DNA from: G963668605 sp963668605
GTDB lineage: Bacteria; Acidobacteriota; Terriglobia; Bryobacterales; Bryobacteraceae
Length of the DNA stretch: 64,000 nucleotides
NCBI GenBank assembly: GCA_963668605.1
Contig: OY764903.1
Location: forward strand, 5,394,001 to 5,458,000
Reading direction: 5' to 3'
Shown here: piece after piece, positions 51,951-59,190 of the stretch
How the letters are laid out: each line of letters opens with the position of its first letter
Position numbering within the stretch: the first letter of the stretch is position 1
The notes under the pieces: model-generated
The model's input: only the letters and a program-made list of their open reading frames with translations
What the model was told of the DNA's origin: nothing
Databases searched by the model: none
Program-made: the position numbers and the translations under genes

Positions 51951-52190
51951 CTACGCTCGCTCAGAAAGTCCCTCGGTCACTGCACTGATGACGGAAGAAG
52001 AGAGACAACAGTGGTGCACCGATAGCTTGAATTCTCGTATGAGCTCGACCACGTCGTCGGCGGTTTCCAGGACCATCAGCTTCTGGCCCGTGACCAGGGA
52101 AATCACTGTGTCGGGAGTCATTTCAACGTGTTCGATCAGATCCGAGTTGAGGATGATGGGCGAATGGTTGATGCGAGTGAGGCGTATCAT
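51951..52190 (-). CDS. flbD: FlbD family flagellar protein
   Basis: This 79-residue protein starts MIRLTRINHSPIILNSDLIE and has HVEMTPDTVISLVTGQKLMV, the FlbD/SwrD family pattern. The family usually lies beside motA and is needed for full motor power in Bacillus (SwrD). The last 20 residues are not family-conserved. ATG follows AGGAG. It heads the flbD-motA-motB unit and its start region faces fliM. Confidence 0.9.
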   Translation of the reverse strand: MIRLTRINHSPIILNSDLIEHVEMTPDTVISLVTGQKLMVLETADDVVELIREFKLSVHHCCLSSSVISAVTEGLSERA

Positions 52191-52209
52191 GAATAAACTC
52201 CTAGGTTGT

Positions 52210-52236
52210 GTATCGAAGAAACCGCCGGAATTTAGA
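52210..52236 (-). promoter_or_regulatory. Possible sigma-28 promoter for flbD-motA-motB
   Basis: On the minus strand TCTAAATT (52236-52229), 11 bases, then TTCGATAC (52217-52210). The -35 is close to that of fliC and the -10 keeps the CGATA core, but only four and five of eight positions match the classical consensus. Motor genes are usual FliA targets. Confidence 0.33.
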
Positions 52237-52278
52237 CCTCTCGCTGCAAAGACTCTAAAGATCCACCCAATTCATCCG

Positions 52279-53223
52279 ATGGAACGAATGCCATCCAGTG
52301 ATAGGACCACTCGGGCGCCGGTATGGCGGGAGACCACTTTGAATACGTGTGCCTACGATTTTCGCAACACCGAACCGCTCGCGGAGCCGCAGGTGCGCGC
52401 CTTGCAGGCGATACAGGAAACGCTCGCACGAACCATGGCCGCGGATCTCTCCGCAGCTCTGAGAACCGACGTGAGCTTGGCGGCGGCGCGGGTCCGATCA
52501 ACCAGTTTCGCAGCCCTGCGTGACGAGTTCACCAGTCCGGTCTGTCTGATCTTGCTGGACGTCGCCAATAGCCGTGCGGGAGCAGTCCTGGCCGTTGACC
52601 GCACCCTGGCCTTTCCGATCCTGGAGATTCTGATGGGCGGCAGCGGCGAACTGTCCCTGCAACTGGAACGAGACCTGACCGGCATCGAAGTCAGACTGCT
52701 CGAGGATTTCGTCGAGATCGTTGTGCGCGACATCAATGAAGTCTGGAAAGCTTACGGGGATGTGCAATTCCAGTTCGATGCCGTCGAAATGAATCCCGCG
52801 GCTGTGCGGGCTTTTACCGAACCCGGCGAGGCGGCCGTCATTGGGTACACGTTGTCCTTAGGCGAGATGTGCTCGGGACCTATCTTCCTCGCTCTTCCGA
52901 TCACGACTTTGAAGACTCCGGGCGATAGTTCAGAGGTCGTCGCGGACCGGCCCGCTGATGAGCCGAACCGAAGCATTGAGGTGCTGGAGCGGATACCCTT
53001 CACGGTAGAAGCGCAGTTGAACGGAGCCAAAATGAAGTTGCGTGAGGTAGTGCAACTGCGAGTGGGTCAGGTTCTGCACTTTGAATACGACATGGGGAAG
53101 CCGATTGATCTGGTTGTCAGTGACAAGCCGAAGGTCCGCGGGAGAATCGTGGCCGCAGGCGGGCGTCGCGGCTTCGTGGTGGAACAATTTCCAGCCGTCG
53201 CGGAGACGCACCTCGGGAACTGA
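52279..53223 (+). CDS. fliM: Flagellar motor switch protein FliM
   Basis: This switch protein has about 314 residues. It contains YDFRNTEPLAEPQVRALQAI, LAVDRTLAFPILEILMGGSG (the GGXG motif), LTGIEVRLLEDFVEIVVRDI, and the C-terminal SpoA domain (VEAQLNGAKMKLREVVQLRV; DLVVSDKPKVRGRIVAAGGR). The start is uncertain: ATG 52279 or 52288 lack a ribosome site, whereas TTG at 52339 is preceded by GGGAG at six bases. In no case does an L-x-Q-x-EIDALL CheY-binding sequence appear upstream of YDFR. It is transcribed away from flbD and converges on the flgL operon. Confidence 0.88.
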   Translation: MERMPSSDRTTRAPVWRETTLNTCAYDFRNTEPLAEPQVRALQAIQETLARTMAADLSAALRTDVSLAAARVRSTSFAALRDEFTSPVCLILLDVANSRAGAVLAVDRTLAFPILEILMGGSGELSLQLERDLTGIEVRLLEDFVEIVVRDINEVWKAYGDVQFQFDAVEMNPAAVRAFTEPGEAAVIGYTLSLGEMCSGPIFLALPITTLKTPGDSSEVVADRPADEPNRSIEVLERIPFTVEAQLNGAKMKLREVVQLRVGQVLHFEYDMGKPIDLVVSDKPKVRGRIVAAGGRRGFVVEQFPAVAETHLGN

Positions 53224-53512
53224 CGTGCGAGGCGAGATGCCTCAGTAAGCGTAGTCCCGCAATCGCTCGCACGGGAATTTGCCTGGCGTGGAATCGTTCG
53301 GCGGACAGGTCGATACGCAGAAACTCAACCACGCCCTCAAGCAGTTCCAGGCGTTCGCTCTCGGCCGAATCCGGGCAGTGCGCCACCTGGCACCTCGCGG
53401 AAACCCGCTCCAATTGGGTGGATAATCTACTCCAACCACCCAACCGCCACGCTTCTAGCACGCCGGCCGCCATCTCGGCGGATGAAAGCAGCTCATGTCT
53501 TTCGTTCAGCAT
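53117..53512 (-). CDS. Hypothetical protein downstream of flgL
   Basis: This possible 131-residue protein is not recognised. Residues 5-70 look like an amphipathic helical region (LLSSAEMAAGVLEAWRLGGW; LELLEGVVEFLRIDL). The C-terminus is Arg/Pro-rich and overlaps the fliM 3' end antisense by 107 bases, so the true end or even the reality of the gene is doubtful. It would be the last gene of the flgK-flgL transcript. No good ribosome site is seen. Confidence 0.35.
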   Translation of the reverse strand: MLNERHELLSSAEMAAGVLEAWRLGGWSRLSTQLERVSARCQVAHCPDSAESERLELLEGVVEFLRIDLSAERFHARQIPVRAIAGLRLLRHLASHVSSRGASPRRLEIVPPRSRDARLRPRFSRGPSACH

Positions 53513-53521
53513 TCACTGTAC

Positions 53522-53543
53522 TTTTCGACTGAAACAGTCAAAA
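53522..53543 (-). other. Small stem-loop after flgL
   Basis: GACTG (53527-53531) and CAGTC (53535-53539) form a short stem, flanked by TTTT and AAAA that can extend it past one unpaired base. It lies between flgL and the hypothetical gene and could be a weak terminator on the minus strand. Confidence 0.35.
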
Positions 53544-53562
53544 TTAGAGCATCATCCACGCG

Positions 53563-54483
53563 TCATTTTAGATAATCGAACAGGCTCATGCGGCTGGTAT
53601 TCGTCTGCGCACCAAACACGGCTTGCTGTTGAACCTGGGACTGGGTCAAGGCAAGCGCCGCGGCTGGGATATCGGCGTCGCGTTTGGCGCTGAGTTCAGC
53701 GGTCATGTCTACAAACAGCTTGTTGGCATCGCTGATCGCCGAGGCCATACGGTTTTGTAGCACGCCGTACCAGCCCAGTTGTTGTCCAAGCCAACCCTGT
53801 GAGCCGGAGACTTGCCCGAGAGCCGAGTCGATGGCGGAGCTATCATCGGCGTTCAGCGCGTTTCGCAAAGCGTTGACCGCCGCAAACACGTTGTCCGGCG
53901 CGGTCCCGCCCCCGCTGTCGCGGTGATCGAAGATTTCCGACGCGGTGCGGCCGGCCTGGAACTCACCGCCCCGGGCGTCCTTCACATGCCTGGATGCGAC
54001 AGGTTGGGTCAACTGCACAACACCGTTCGGCTGGGATGCATCAAACCGGTACGGAGCCGACGAGTCCAGGTCGCCTCCGAAGACATAGCGTCCTTCCACG
54101 GTTGTGCCCGTCAAATCCACTAGCTCTTTCTGGAGCGATTCGATCTGTTGCGCCAGCAGAGTTCGTTGCGCGGCGCTCGACGTGCCGGTGGCGCCTTGCG
54201 CACCCAGGGACCGGATCTTGTCGAGCAGCTTCCCGGCTATCTGCAGCGCCGATTCGCCGGCATCCACCTCCGCTTTGACGCGGGCCAGGTTCTTCTGTAC
54301 TTGGCCCACTCGCGAAAGCACCGCCTGCATGTGCAGTACCTCGGAAACCTCGTCCGGAGCGTCGGAGGGCCTGGAGATCCGCAGCCCGGATGTGATCTGG
54401 CGGTTCGCCCGCCCGGTATAGGCGGCAATTCGATCCAACGCGGCCAGGAATTGATTGCTGGATGAATCTAACGAATTGATCAT
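53563..54483 (-). CDS. flgL: Hook-filament junction protein FlgL (HAP3)
   Basis: This 306-residue flagellin-like junction protein has an N-terminal NSLDSSSNQFLAALDRIAAY and ITSGLRISRPSDAPDEVSEV, paralleling the flagellin D0/D1 pattern, and a C-terminal helix with ALALTQSQVQQQAVFGAQTN. It joins hook to filament together with FlgK. It lies 18 bases after flgK at the end of the long activator-flhA-fliA operon. Confidence 0.93.
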   Translation of the reverse strand: MINSLDSSSNQFLAALDRIAAYTGRANRQITSGLRISRPSDAPDEVSEVLHMQAVLSRVGQVQKNLARVKAEVDAGESALQIAGKLLDKIRSLGAQGATGTSSAAQRTLLAQQIESLQKELVDLTGTTVEGRYVFGGDLDSSAPYRFDASQPNGVVQLTQPVASRHVKDARGGEFQAGRTASEIFDHRDSGGGTAPDNVFAAVNALRNALNADDSSAIDSALGQVSGSQGWLGQQLGWYGVLQNRMASAISDANKLFVDMTAELSAKRDADIPAAALALTQSQVQQQAVFGAQTNTSRMSLFDYLK

Positions 54484-54501
54484 AGTTTGTCCTTCCGCCG
54501 C

Positions 54502-55884
54502 CTAACGGATCAGACCGATTACGGTCTCTGTCAGATCGCTGAGAACCTGGAATGTTCGAGCGTTAGCTTGATAGGCCCGCTGCAGTTCGACCAGGCGGGC
54601 AGCCTCTTCGTCCAACGAAACTCCGCTTGCTTGACTGCGCAGGTCCAGCGACTGGTTCAACATGTCGATAGCCGTGTCGCGGTTGTCCTGCGCGGATTGC
54701 AGATCCTGTCCCACGGCGCCGGCAATCGATCCGAACCGGCTGCTAAAGGACTCGGCCAAGCCGCTCAATCTGAGCGGGATCGCGTTCATCACATCCGTCA
54801 GCGGGTCTTTGGCCGCTAATTGCGCAGCGGAGATGCCAGTGGCAAGCTTCAGGCTTCGGGCGCTGGCGGTCGGGTCGGCGGAGTCGTAGGTAAATAGCGG
54901 AATTCCGGGGACTTCCACCCCATTGATGGTAGTCGTGCCGGATTGGAGGGCAGCGTTCACTTCATCAGCCAAGGCTTTGGCCAGTTCGTTCAGCGATCCT
55001 GCTTTTCCGCCTCCGCCGATCACCGAGGCGATAGTCGTGTTCCGCACGCTGAGCAGGCCGGCTAGTTTGCCACGTGAAATCTGAGCCGTAACATCGTTTC
55101 CTTGCCGATCGATGATGGAAAGCGGCGAATTTGCAGACCCCTGGGAAGCAACGACGATTGACAGCTCGTTCACGCTCTCGCCGATTACCAGCGGAGCTCC
55201 GCCTTCCAGCGTCACCGATACGGCGCCGTCAGGCTGAGTAAGCGTGGTGAAGCCGGTGTAGGAGGAAAGCTCTTCCAGAGCTGCGTGCATCTGGGCGTCG
55301 AGGCCGGGATCGTCCTGCGCCCCTTGGCGGCGCTGCTGGTTCAAGTCTCGAATTTGCGCGGCAATTGCGTTGATGCTCGATACTGCGCTCTGGGCGTCGG
55401 CTTCGACTTGAGTTGCAACATCACGGAGGCGCGTAGCGGTTTCGCGGAAACTGGTTGCGAGAACCTCCGCCCGGTCGATGACTTGCTCTCGCCCAGCCGT
55501 ATCATTCGGCGCTGTACCCCAAGCGGAGATGGCGTTTGAGAATTCATTCAGCGCCGCGGCAATCCCGCTCCGGCCGGTTACATCGAATTCGGCTTCAACC
55601 GGCGCCAGCGCAGTAGCACGGGCTGATTCCCGGCTCTGAGAGGATGTATATTTCTGTACGAGGCGCTCTGCAAATTGGCTGCGCGCGCTCTCCAGCCGGC
55701 CCATCGTGACCCCGCCGGAAAGCCCTTCCGCAGGAGCGAACAGGTTAGCCGCGAAGTTCGCACGCTGTCTCACATAACCCGGCGTCGAAGCGTTATTCAC
55801 GTTGTTTTGCGACACGCTGACAGCCTCTTGAAAGGCTTGCATAGCGCGGCTGGAATTATGAAGCGAGGCGAATAGGGTTACCAT
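54502..55884 (-). CDS. flgK: Hook-associated protein FlgK (HAP1)
   Basis: This 460-residue protein starts MVTLFASLHNSSRAMQAFQE and continues AVSVSQNNVNNASTPGYVRQ, the FlgK rod-type motif. The C-terminus (SGVSLDEEAARLVELQRAYQ followed by ANARTFQVLSDLTETVIGL) is diagnostic. Normal length for a reduced FlgK. It follows the FlgN-like chaperone gene by four bases. Confidence 0.95.
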   Translation of the reverse strand: MVTLFASLHNSSRAMQAFQEAVSVSQNNVNNASTPGYVRQRANFAANLFAPAEGLSGGVTMGRLESARSQFAERLVQKYTSSQSRESARATALAPVEAEFDVTGRSGIAAALNEFSNAISAWGTAPNDTAGREQVIDRAEVLATSFRETATRLRDVATQVEADAQSAVSSINAIAAQIRDLNQQRRQGAQDDPGLDAQMHAALEELSSYTGFTTLTQPDGAVSVTLEGGAPLVIGESVNELSIVVASQGSANSPLSIIDRQGNDVTAQISRGKLAGLLSVRNTTIASVIGGGGKAGSLNELAKALADEVNAALQSGTTTINGVEVPGIPLFTYDSADPTASARSLKLATGISAAQLAAKDPLTDVMNAIPLRLSGLAESFSSRFGSIAGAVGQDLQSAQDNRDTAIDMLNQSLDLRSQASGVSLDEEAARLVELQRAYQANARTFQVLSDLTETVIGLIR

Positions 55885-55888
55885 GGCG

Positions 55889-56254
55889 TTACGACTCAGT
55901 GGACAGTCTGCACCCCGGGATGGACGTAACCGGGCGGCCGGTCTTGTCGTAGCCCGACAGGCCCAGGGCGATGATGTCGCCGATAGCCTGGTGAAAACCC
56001 GAAGCGTTTCCCAGAAGTGCCTGCAACCGCAAGAGTTCTTGCTGGAGCGCCCGCGCTTCCGCCCGTACCCCTTCGCCGGCGCCGCCGTCTGGCTGCTGAA
56101 CGCCGACCACGTCGCGAAGTGCGCACACAGCGTCGTTCAAAGCTCGCTCACAGTCGATAAGATTGTCGCGAGATGGCCGCAATGCCAGCCCGACCGCAAT
56201 CCCGACGCGGTCGCGGGCGTTCTGCAGGCAGCCGCTGAGTCGTTCCGCAGACAT
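55889..56254 (-). CDS. flgN: FlgN-like flagellar chaperone
   Basis: This 121-residue helical protein has a long coiled-coil-prone centre (VRAEARALQQELLRLQALLG, about 62-81) followed by NASGFHQAIGDIIALGLSGY-DKTG, resembling the FlgN C-terminal pattern. FlgN escorts FlgK and FlgL to the export apparatus. Its position between flgM and flgK is the normal one and carries most of the weight here. Confidence 0.72.
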   Translation of the reverse strand: MSAERLSGCLQNARDRVGIAVGLALRPSRDNLIDCERALNDAVCALRDVVGVQQPDGGAGEGVRAEARALQQELLRLQALLGNASGFHQAIGDIIALGLSGYDKTGRPVTSIPGCRLSTES

Positions 56255-56264
56255 GAATCCCTCG

Positions 56265-56555
56265 CTATCCGTTCAGGAGACTGTTGACAATCGAACGGCT
56301 CAGGACGCCGGCGTCGACCTGATAGGTTCCCGCCTGGACTGCCTCGGTCAGCCGGTCAATGCGCGCCGCTCGATCCGAATTCGTGCCTTGAAGAGCTTTT
56401 TGAACGAGAGTGGAGATGGCATTCAGTTCGGCACGATCGCTCGCGCCCGTTTGGACCGATCCACCATTAAGCTTTGAGGCAGAACCCGAGATCTTCTGTC
56501 TGTCCAGGGAGACTGGGGCTTTCTGCGCCGGAGAGTTCTGTTGGCGTATCATCAT
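56265..56555 (-). CDS. flgM: Anti-sigma-28 factor FlgM
   Basis: This 96-residue secreted anti-sigma factor is mostly disordered at the N-terminus. The conserved sigma-binding C-terminal half reads RAELNAISTLVQKALQGTNS and RIDRLTEAVQAGTYQVDAGV. It holds FliA inactive until the hook is complete. The start at 56555 has GAGG upstream; the ATG at 56609 would overlap the preceding gene. flgM shares one operon with fliA, which links sigma factor and inhibitor dosage. Confidence 0.88.
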   Translation of the reverse strand: MMIRQQNSPAQKAPVSLDRQKISGSASKLNGGSVQTGASDRAELNAISTLVQKALQGTNSDRAARIDRLTEAVQAGTYQVDAGVLSRSIVNSLLNG

Positions 56556-56586
56556 ATCGCTGGCCTCACTTGGGAGTGCCTGCTCT

Positions 56587-57012
56587 CTATATCGCGACAA
56601 TGGATCCATTGTTTAGCTCCCGCGCACTAGAATCGTTCTGGGGAAAGAACTGGCTCTGCATCCCTGCGAACTTGATCATCAGTTTCGCGTCCGCCGGCGG
56701 CAGGTTCACATGGTCGCAAATCTCCTCCACGCATAACCCAAGCCGGTGCAAAATGAGAATTCGATTTCTGAAGTCCGGATCCGGTTTGTCGGCACGCGAG
56801 GCTCCCGCAGACTCCGGCTCCTCCGAGAGAATGTTGCGGATGTCCTGCAGTGACGCCCGCAGCATGTGCAATCGATCCTCGGAAGCGTGATCGCGGCCGT
56901 GATTTGTCATACTCCGGTAAAACGTCCACATCAGGCCAGACAAAATCAATATACTGCTGAGCAATATCAGATACGGGACAGCAGCCAAGCCCGAGAAAAT
57001 CTGTGACATCAT
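56587..57012 (-). CDS. Membrane-anchored SwrB/DUF6115-like protein
   Basis: This 141-residue protein has one N-terminal membrane helix (VPYLILLSSILILSGLMWTF, about 12-31), a charged linker, and a C-terminal helix-turn-helix-like segment (HRLGLCVEEICDHVNLPPAD, about 88-107). That organisation is the one seen in SwrB, which aids switch and export-gate activation in Bacillus. I cannot prove orthology. It overlaps fliN by four bases and ends before flgM, inside the fliA operon. Confidence 0.6.
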   Translation of the reverse strand: MMSQIFSGLAAVPYLILLSSILILSGLMWTFYRSMTNHGRDHASEDRLHMLRASLQDIRNILSEEPESAGASRADKPDPDFRNRILILHRLGLCVEEICDHVNLPPADAKLMIKFAGMQSQFFPQNDSSARELNNGSIVAI

Positions 57013-57386
57013 CGCTTTGCACCTTCCAGTTCTGCACTCGCGCGGAGGTCCCTGTGGCTGGCGGAACTACGTCCGCTGTCAACGACTTCCAGTATGCGCA
57101 CTCCGTAATTCCCGTCCACCGCTACTACTTCGCCGCGTGCGATCACACGATCGTTGGCAAGAATCTCAACCGGATCGTGAATGTTGCGATCCAGTTCAAT
57201 CAAAGAATCGAGGGACAAATCCAGCAGATCCCGCAGCGTGAGTTTGGTGCGGCCAAAAGAGACACTCACGGGGACTTCCAGATCGAAAAGCATCTCGCTG
57301 ATCGGCCAGGAGTCGCTAGCCGGCCGTCCGACATGCTGCGCTAAGTTATTCAAATCGCTTACGCTATCGCTCAGGTTGTCTGACAT
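57009..57386 (-). CDS. fliN: Flagellar motor switch protein FliN
   Basis: This 125-residue C-ring protein has the SpoA domain: ISEMLFDLEVPVSVSFGRTK, LTLRDLLDLSLDSLIELDRN and the DPVEILANDRVIARGEVVAV-DGNYGVRI signature. The N-terminal 35 residues are variable. ATG 57386 has CAGGAGA upstream. It overlaps the fliA stop by 16 bases and the next gene by four. Confidence 0.94.
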   Translation of the reverse strand: MSDNLSDSVSDLNNLAQHVGRPASDSWPISEMLFDLEVPVSVSFGRTKLTLRDLLDLSLDSLIELDRNIHDPVEILANDRVIARGEVVAVDGNYGVRILEVVDSGRSSASHRDLRASAELEGAKR

Positions 57387-58150
57387 TGTGCATTTTCTCC
57401 TGTTGGCCAAAGCTGCTGAAGCCTGGATCGTAAACGCAGGGTGGCCTGCAACTTTAGTTGCGACACGCGCGTGAGGTGTACGCCCAGCACCTGGCCGATC
57501 TCGCGGAGACTCAGTTCCTGGTGAAAGTAAAGGTCCAGAACCAATTTTTCCTTCTCCGGAAGTTGCTCGATCTCGGCTGCCAACAGTCGTTCCAATTCAC
57601 TGCGCTCCAACTGTATGGCCGGGCAGCTTCCCGAGGGGTCGGCGGCGAACTCCAGAATGCATCCACGGGCATCCTCGGAATTGACGACGATATCGAGACT
57701 ACCGATGCTGACTCCCTGCACATCGAGCAGCCACTCGTGATAGAGACTGCTGCTGATGCCCAGTTCGGCCGTAATCTCATCTTCAGAGGGCGATCGCTGC
57801 AAGCGCTGTTCGGCGGTCGCGATGGCCGCTGTAATCTGTTTGGCCTTCTTACGGTGATGTGCGGAGACGCCATCAAGTTCCCGGATGCTATCCAGAATGG
57901 CCCCTCTGATCTTGTACTCCGCATAAGTCGACAACTTGACGCCCAAAGACGGGTCGTAGTTGTCTACCGCAGCGATAAGGCCGATGGTTCCGATCGAGAC
58001 CAGGTCCTCCAACGAAACACTGTCTCGCAAGCGTTCGTGGATGCGGTGAGCGACCCAGCGGACTTGAGGCAAGTGCTCCAGAATCAAGGTCTCGCGGTTC
58101 GATGTGCATTGGCCTGAAAACGATTCATATATGCTGCAAGGTGTAGCCAT
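57371..58150 (-). CDS. fliA: Flagellar sigma factor FliA (sigma-28)
   Basis: This 259-residue group 3 sigma factor directs late flagellar transcription. Region 2 contains VSLEDLVSIGTIGLIAAVDN-YDPSLGVKLSTYAEYKIRGA; region 3 KAKQITAAIATAEQRLQRSP; region 4 LPEKEKLVLDLYFHQELSLR with EIGQVLGVHLTRVSQLKLQA. ATG 58150 lies just past the flhF stop but lacks a clear ribosome site. FlgM is four genes downstream in the same operon. FliA-type sites are seen before fliC, flaG and this operon itself. Confidence 0.95.
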   Translation of the reverse strand: MATPCSIYESFSGQCTSNRETLILEHLPQVRWVAHRIHERLRDSVSLEDLVSIGTIGLIAAVDNYDPSLGVKLSTYAEYKIRGAILDSIRELDGVSAHHRKKAKQITAAIATAEQRLQRSPSEDEITAELGISSSLYHEWLLDVQGVSIGSLDIVVNSEDARGCILEFAADPSGSCPAIQLERSELERLLAAEIEQLPEKEKLVLDLYFHQELSLREIGQVLGVHLTRVSQLKLQATLRLRSRLQQLWPTGENAQCQTT

Positions 58151-58157
58151 AGGGTAA

Positions 58158-59189
58158 TCAAGCGGCGCTAAGCAACAGGTCCGCTTCACCTCCCTCAATC
58201 TTTTCCAATACTTCGTCCCGGCAAACCGGCATGAGATCTTCCGGTATCTGTTGCCCCGTACCGAAGTAGGAAAGCGGCAGGCCGGTCATCACGGCCGCCA
58301 GCCCCACTGCGGCGAAGCTTGTCGTCTCGTCCAGCTTCGTGAAGAGCAACTTTGAAGGTGAGAACGGCTCGAACAGGTCGAGCGTGCGGGGCAAATCGGC
58401 GGTGCGCATTCCAGCGGGCAAAACCAGATGCGTGTCGATTCCGGTCTGTCCCGCGAAAAGAGCCTGCATGTTCTGCCGCTCCTCCGTGTCACCCGGAGAC
58501 AACCCTGGCGTGTCTATAATCAGCAGTTCGTCGGAGCGGCACACCGATAGCAGAGTAATCAGATCAGCCTTACAACTCAGGGTCGTAAACTCCGCTCCGA
58601 AGATGCGCGCATATGCTCGAAAGTGGTCGGAGTGCCCGACCCGGCCGACTCCGGCGGAGGCGAATCGTACGCGACGACCCTTGGCGGCGCCCTCTTGCAC
58701 GGCGAGCTTGGCGGCAGTGGTGGTTTTCCCGGATCCAGGAGGTCCGATCACAGAGAGCACGGGCGCTCGCCCATCGACGCAACCGATGCGATGGTCAATC
58801 CGAAGATCGCGCCGGACGGTGGCCAGCGGATAGCCGGAAATCGAGACAACCGAACCGGAATCGACCGCTTCCGCGAGTTTTGGTTGCGACTGGGTCTCTT
58901 TCGCCGCGGGAAGCATGGCGCGACGCATGTCGTCGACCTGCTTCTGCAGTTCGCTCAATTGGACGGAGATGTTGTCGGCGGGTCCGGCAGGAACCTGGCT
59001 GGCAGGCGGTTGCGCAGCGGTTGATTCCTTTTCATCGTCGACTCCAAATACAACTTCGTACATACCGCGATGCGTCAACTGCGCGGGCACGGCCTTCGTG
59101 TCCAGCAGCATCGCGTCAGACCCAAGTTCCTCTGTCGCTACGCGCAGTGCGTCTTGCACCGAGTTGGAAAAATACGACTTAATTCTCAT
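58158..59189 (-). CDS. flhF: Flagellar SRP-like GTPase FlhF
   Basis: This 343-residue GTPase sets flagellar number or position. The N-terminal B domain starts MRIKSYFSNSVQDALRVATE and the linker is Pro/Gln-rich. The NG domain has P-loop VIGPPGSGKTTTAAKLAVQE (about 155-174), DTPGLSPGD and LLFTKLDETTSFAAVGLAAV. FlhG, its usual partner ATPase, is not present next to it or elsewhere in the window. Confidence 0.94.
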   Translation of the reverse strand: MRIKSYFSNSVQDALRVATEELGSDAMLLDTKAVPAQLTHRGMYEVVFGVDDEKESTAAQPPASQVPAGPADNISVQLSELQKQVDDMRRAMLPAAKETQSQPKLAEAVDSGSVVSISGYPLATVRRDLRIDHRIGCVDGRAPVLSVIGPPGSGKTTTAAKLAVQEGAAKGRRVRFASAGVGRVGHSDHFRAYARIFGAEFTTLSCKADLITLLSVCRSDELLIIDTPGLSPGDTEERQNMQALFAGQTGIDTHLVLPAGMRTADLPRTLDLFEPFSPSKLLFTKLDETTSFAAVGLAAVMTGLPLSYFGTGQQIPEDLMPVCRDEVLEKIEGGEADLLLSAA

Positions 59190-59190
59190 A

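Noticed and set aside
52191..52250. Sigma-54 promoter upstream of flbD
   Set aside because: The only GG...GC pair on the right strand is eleven bases apart, unlike the exact ten-base spacing of the other four sites.
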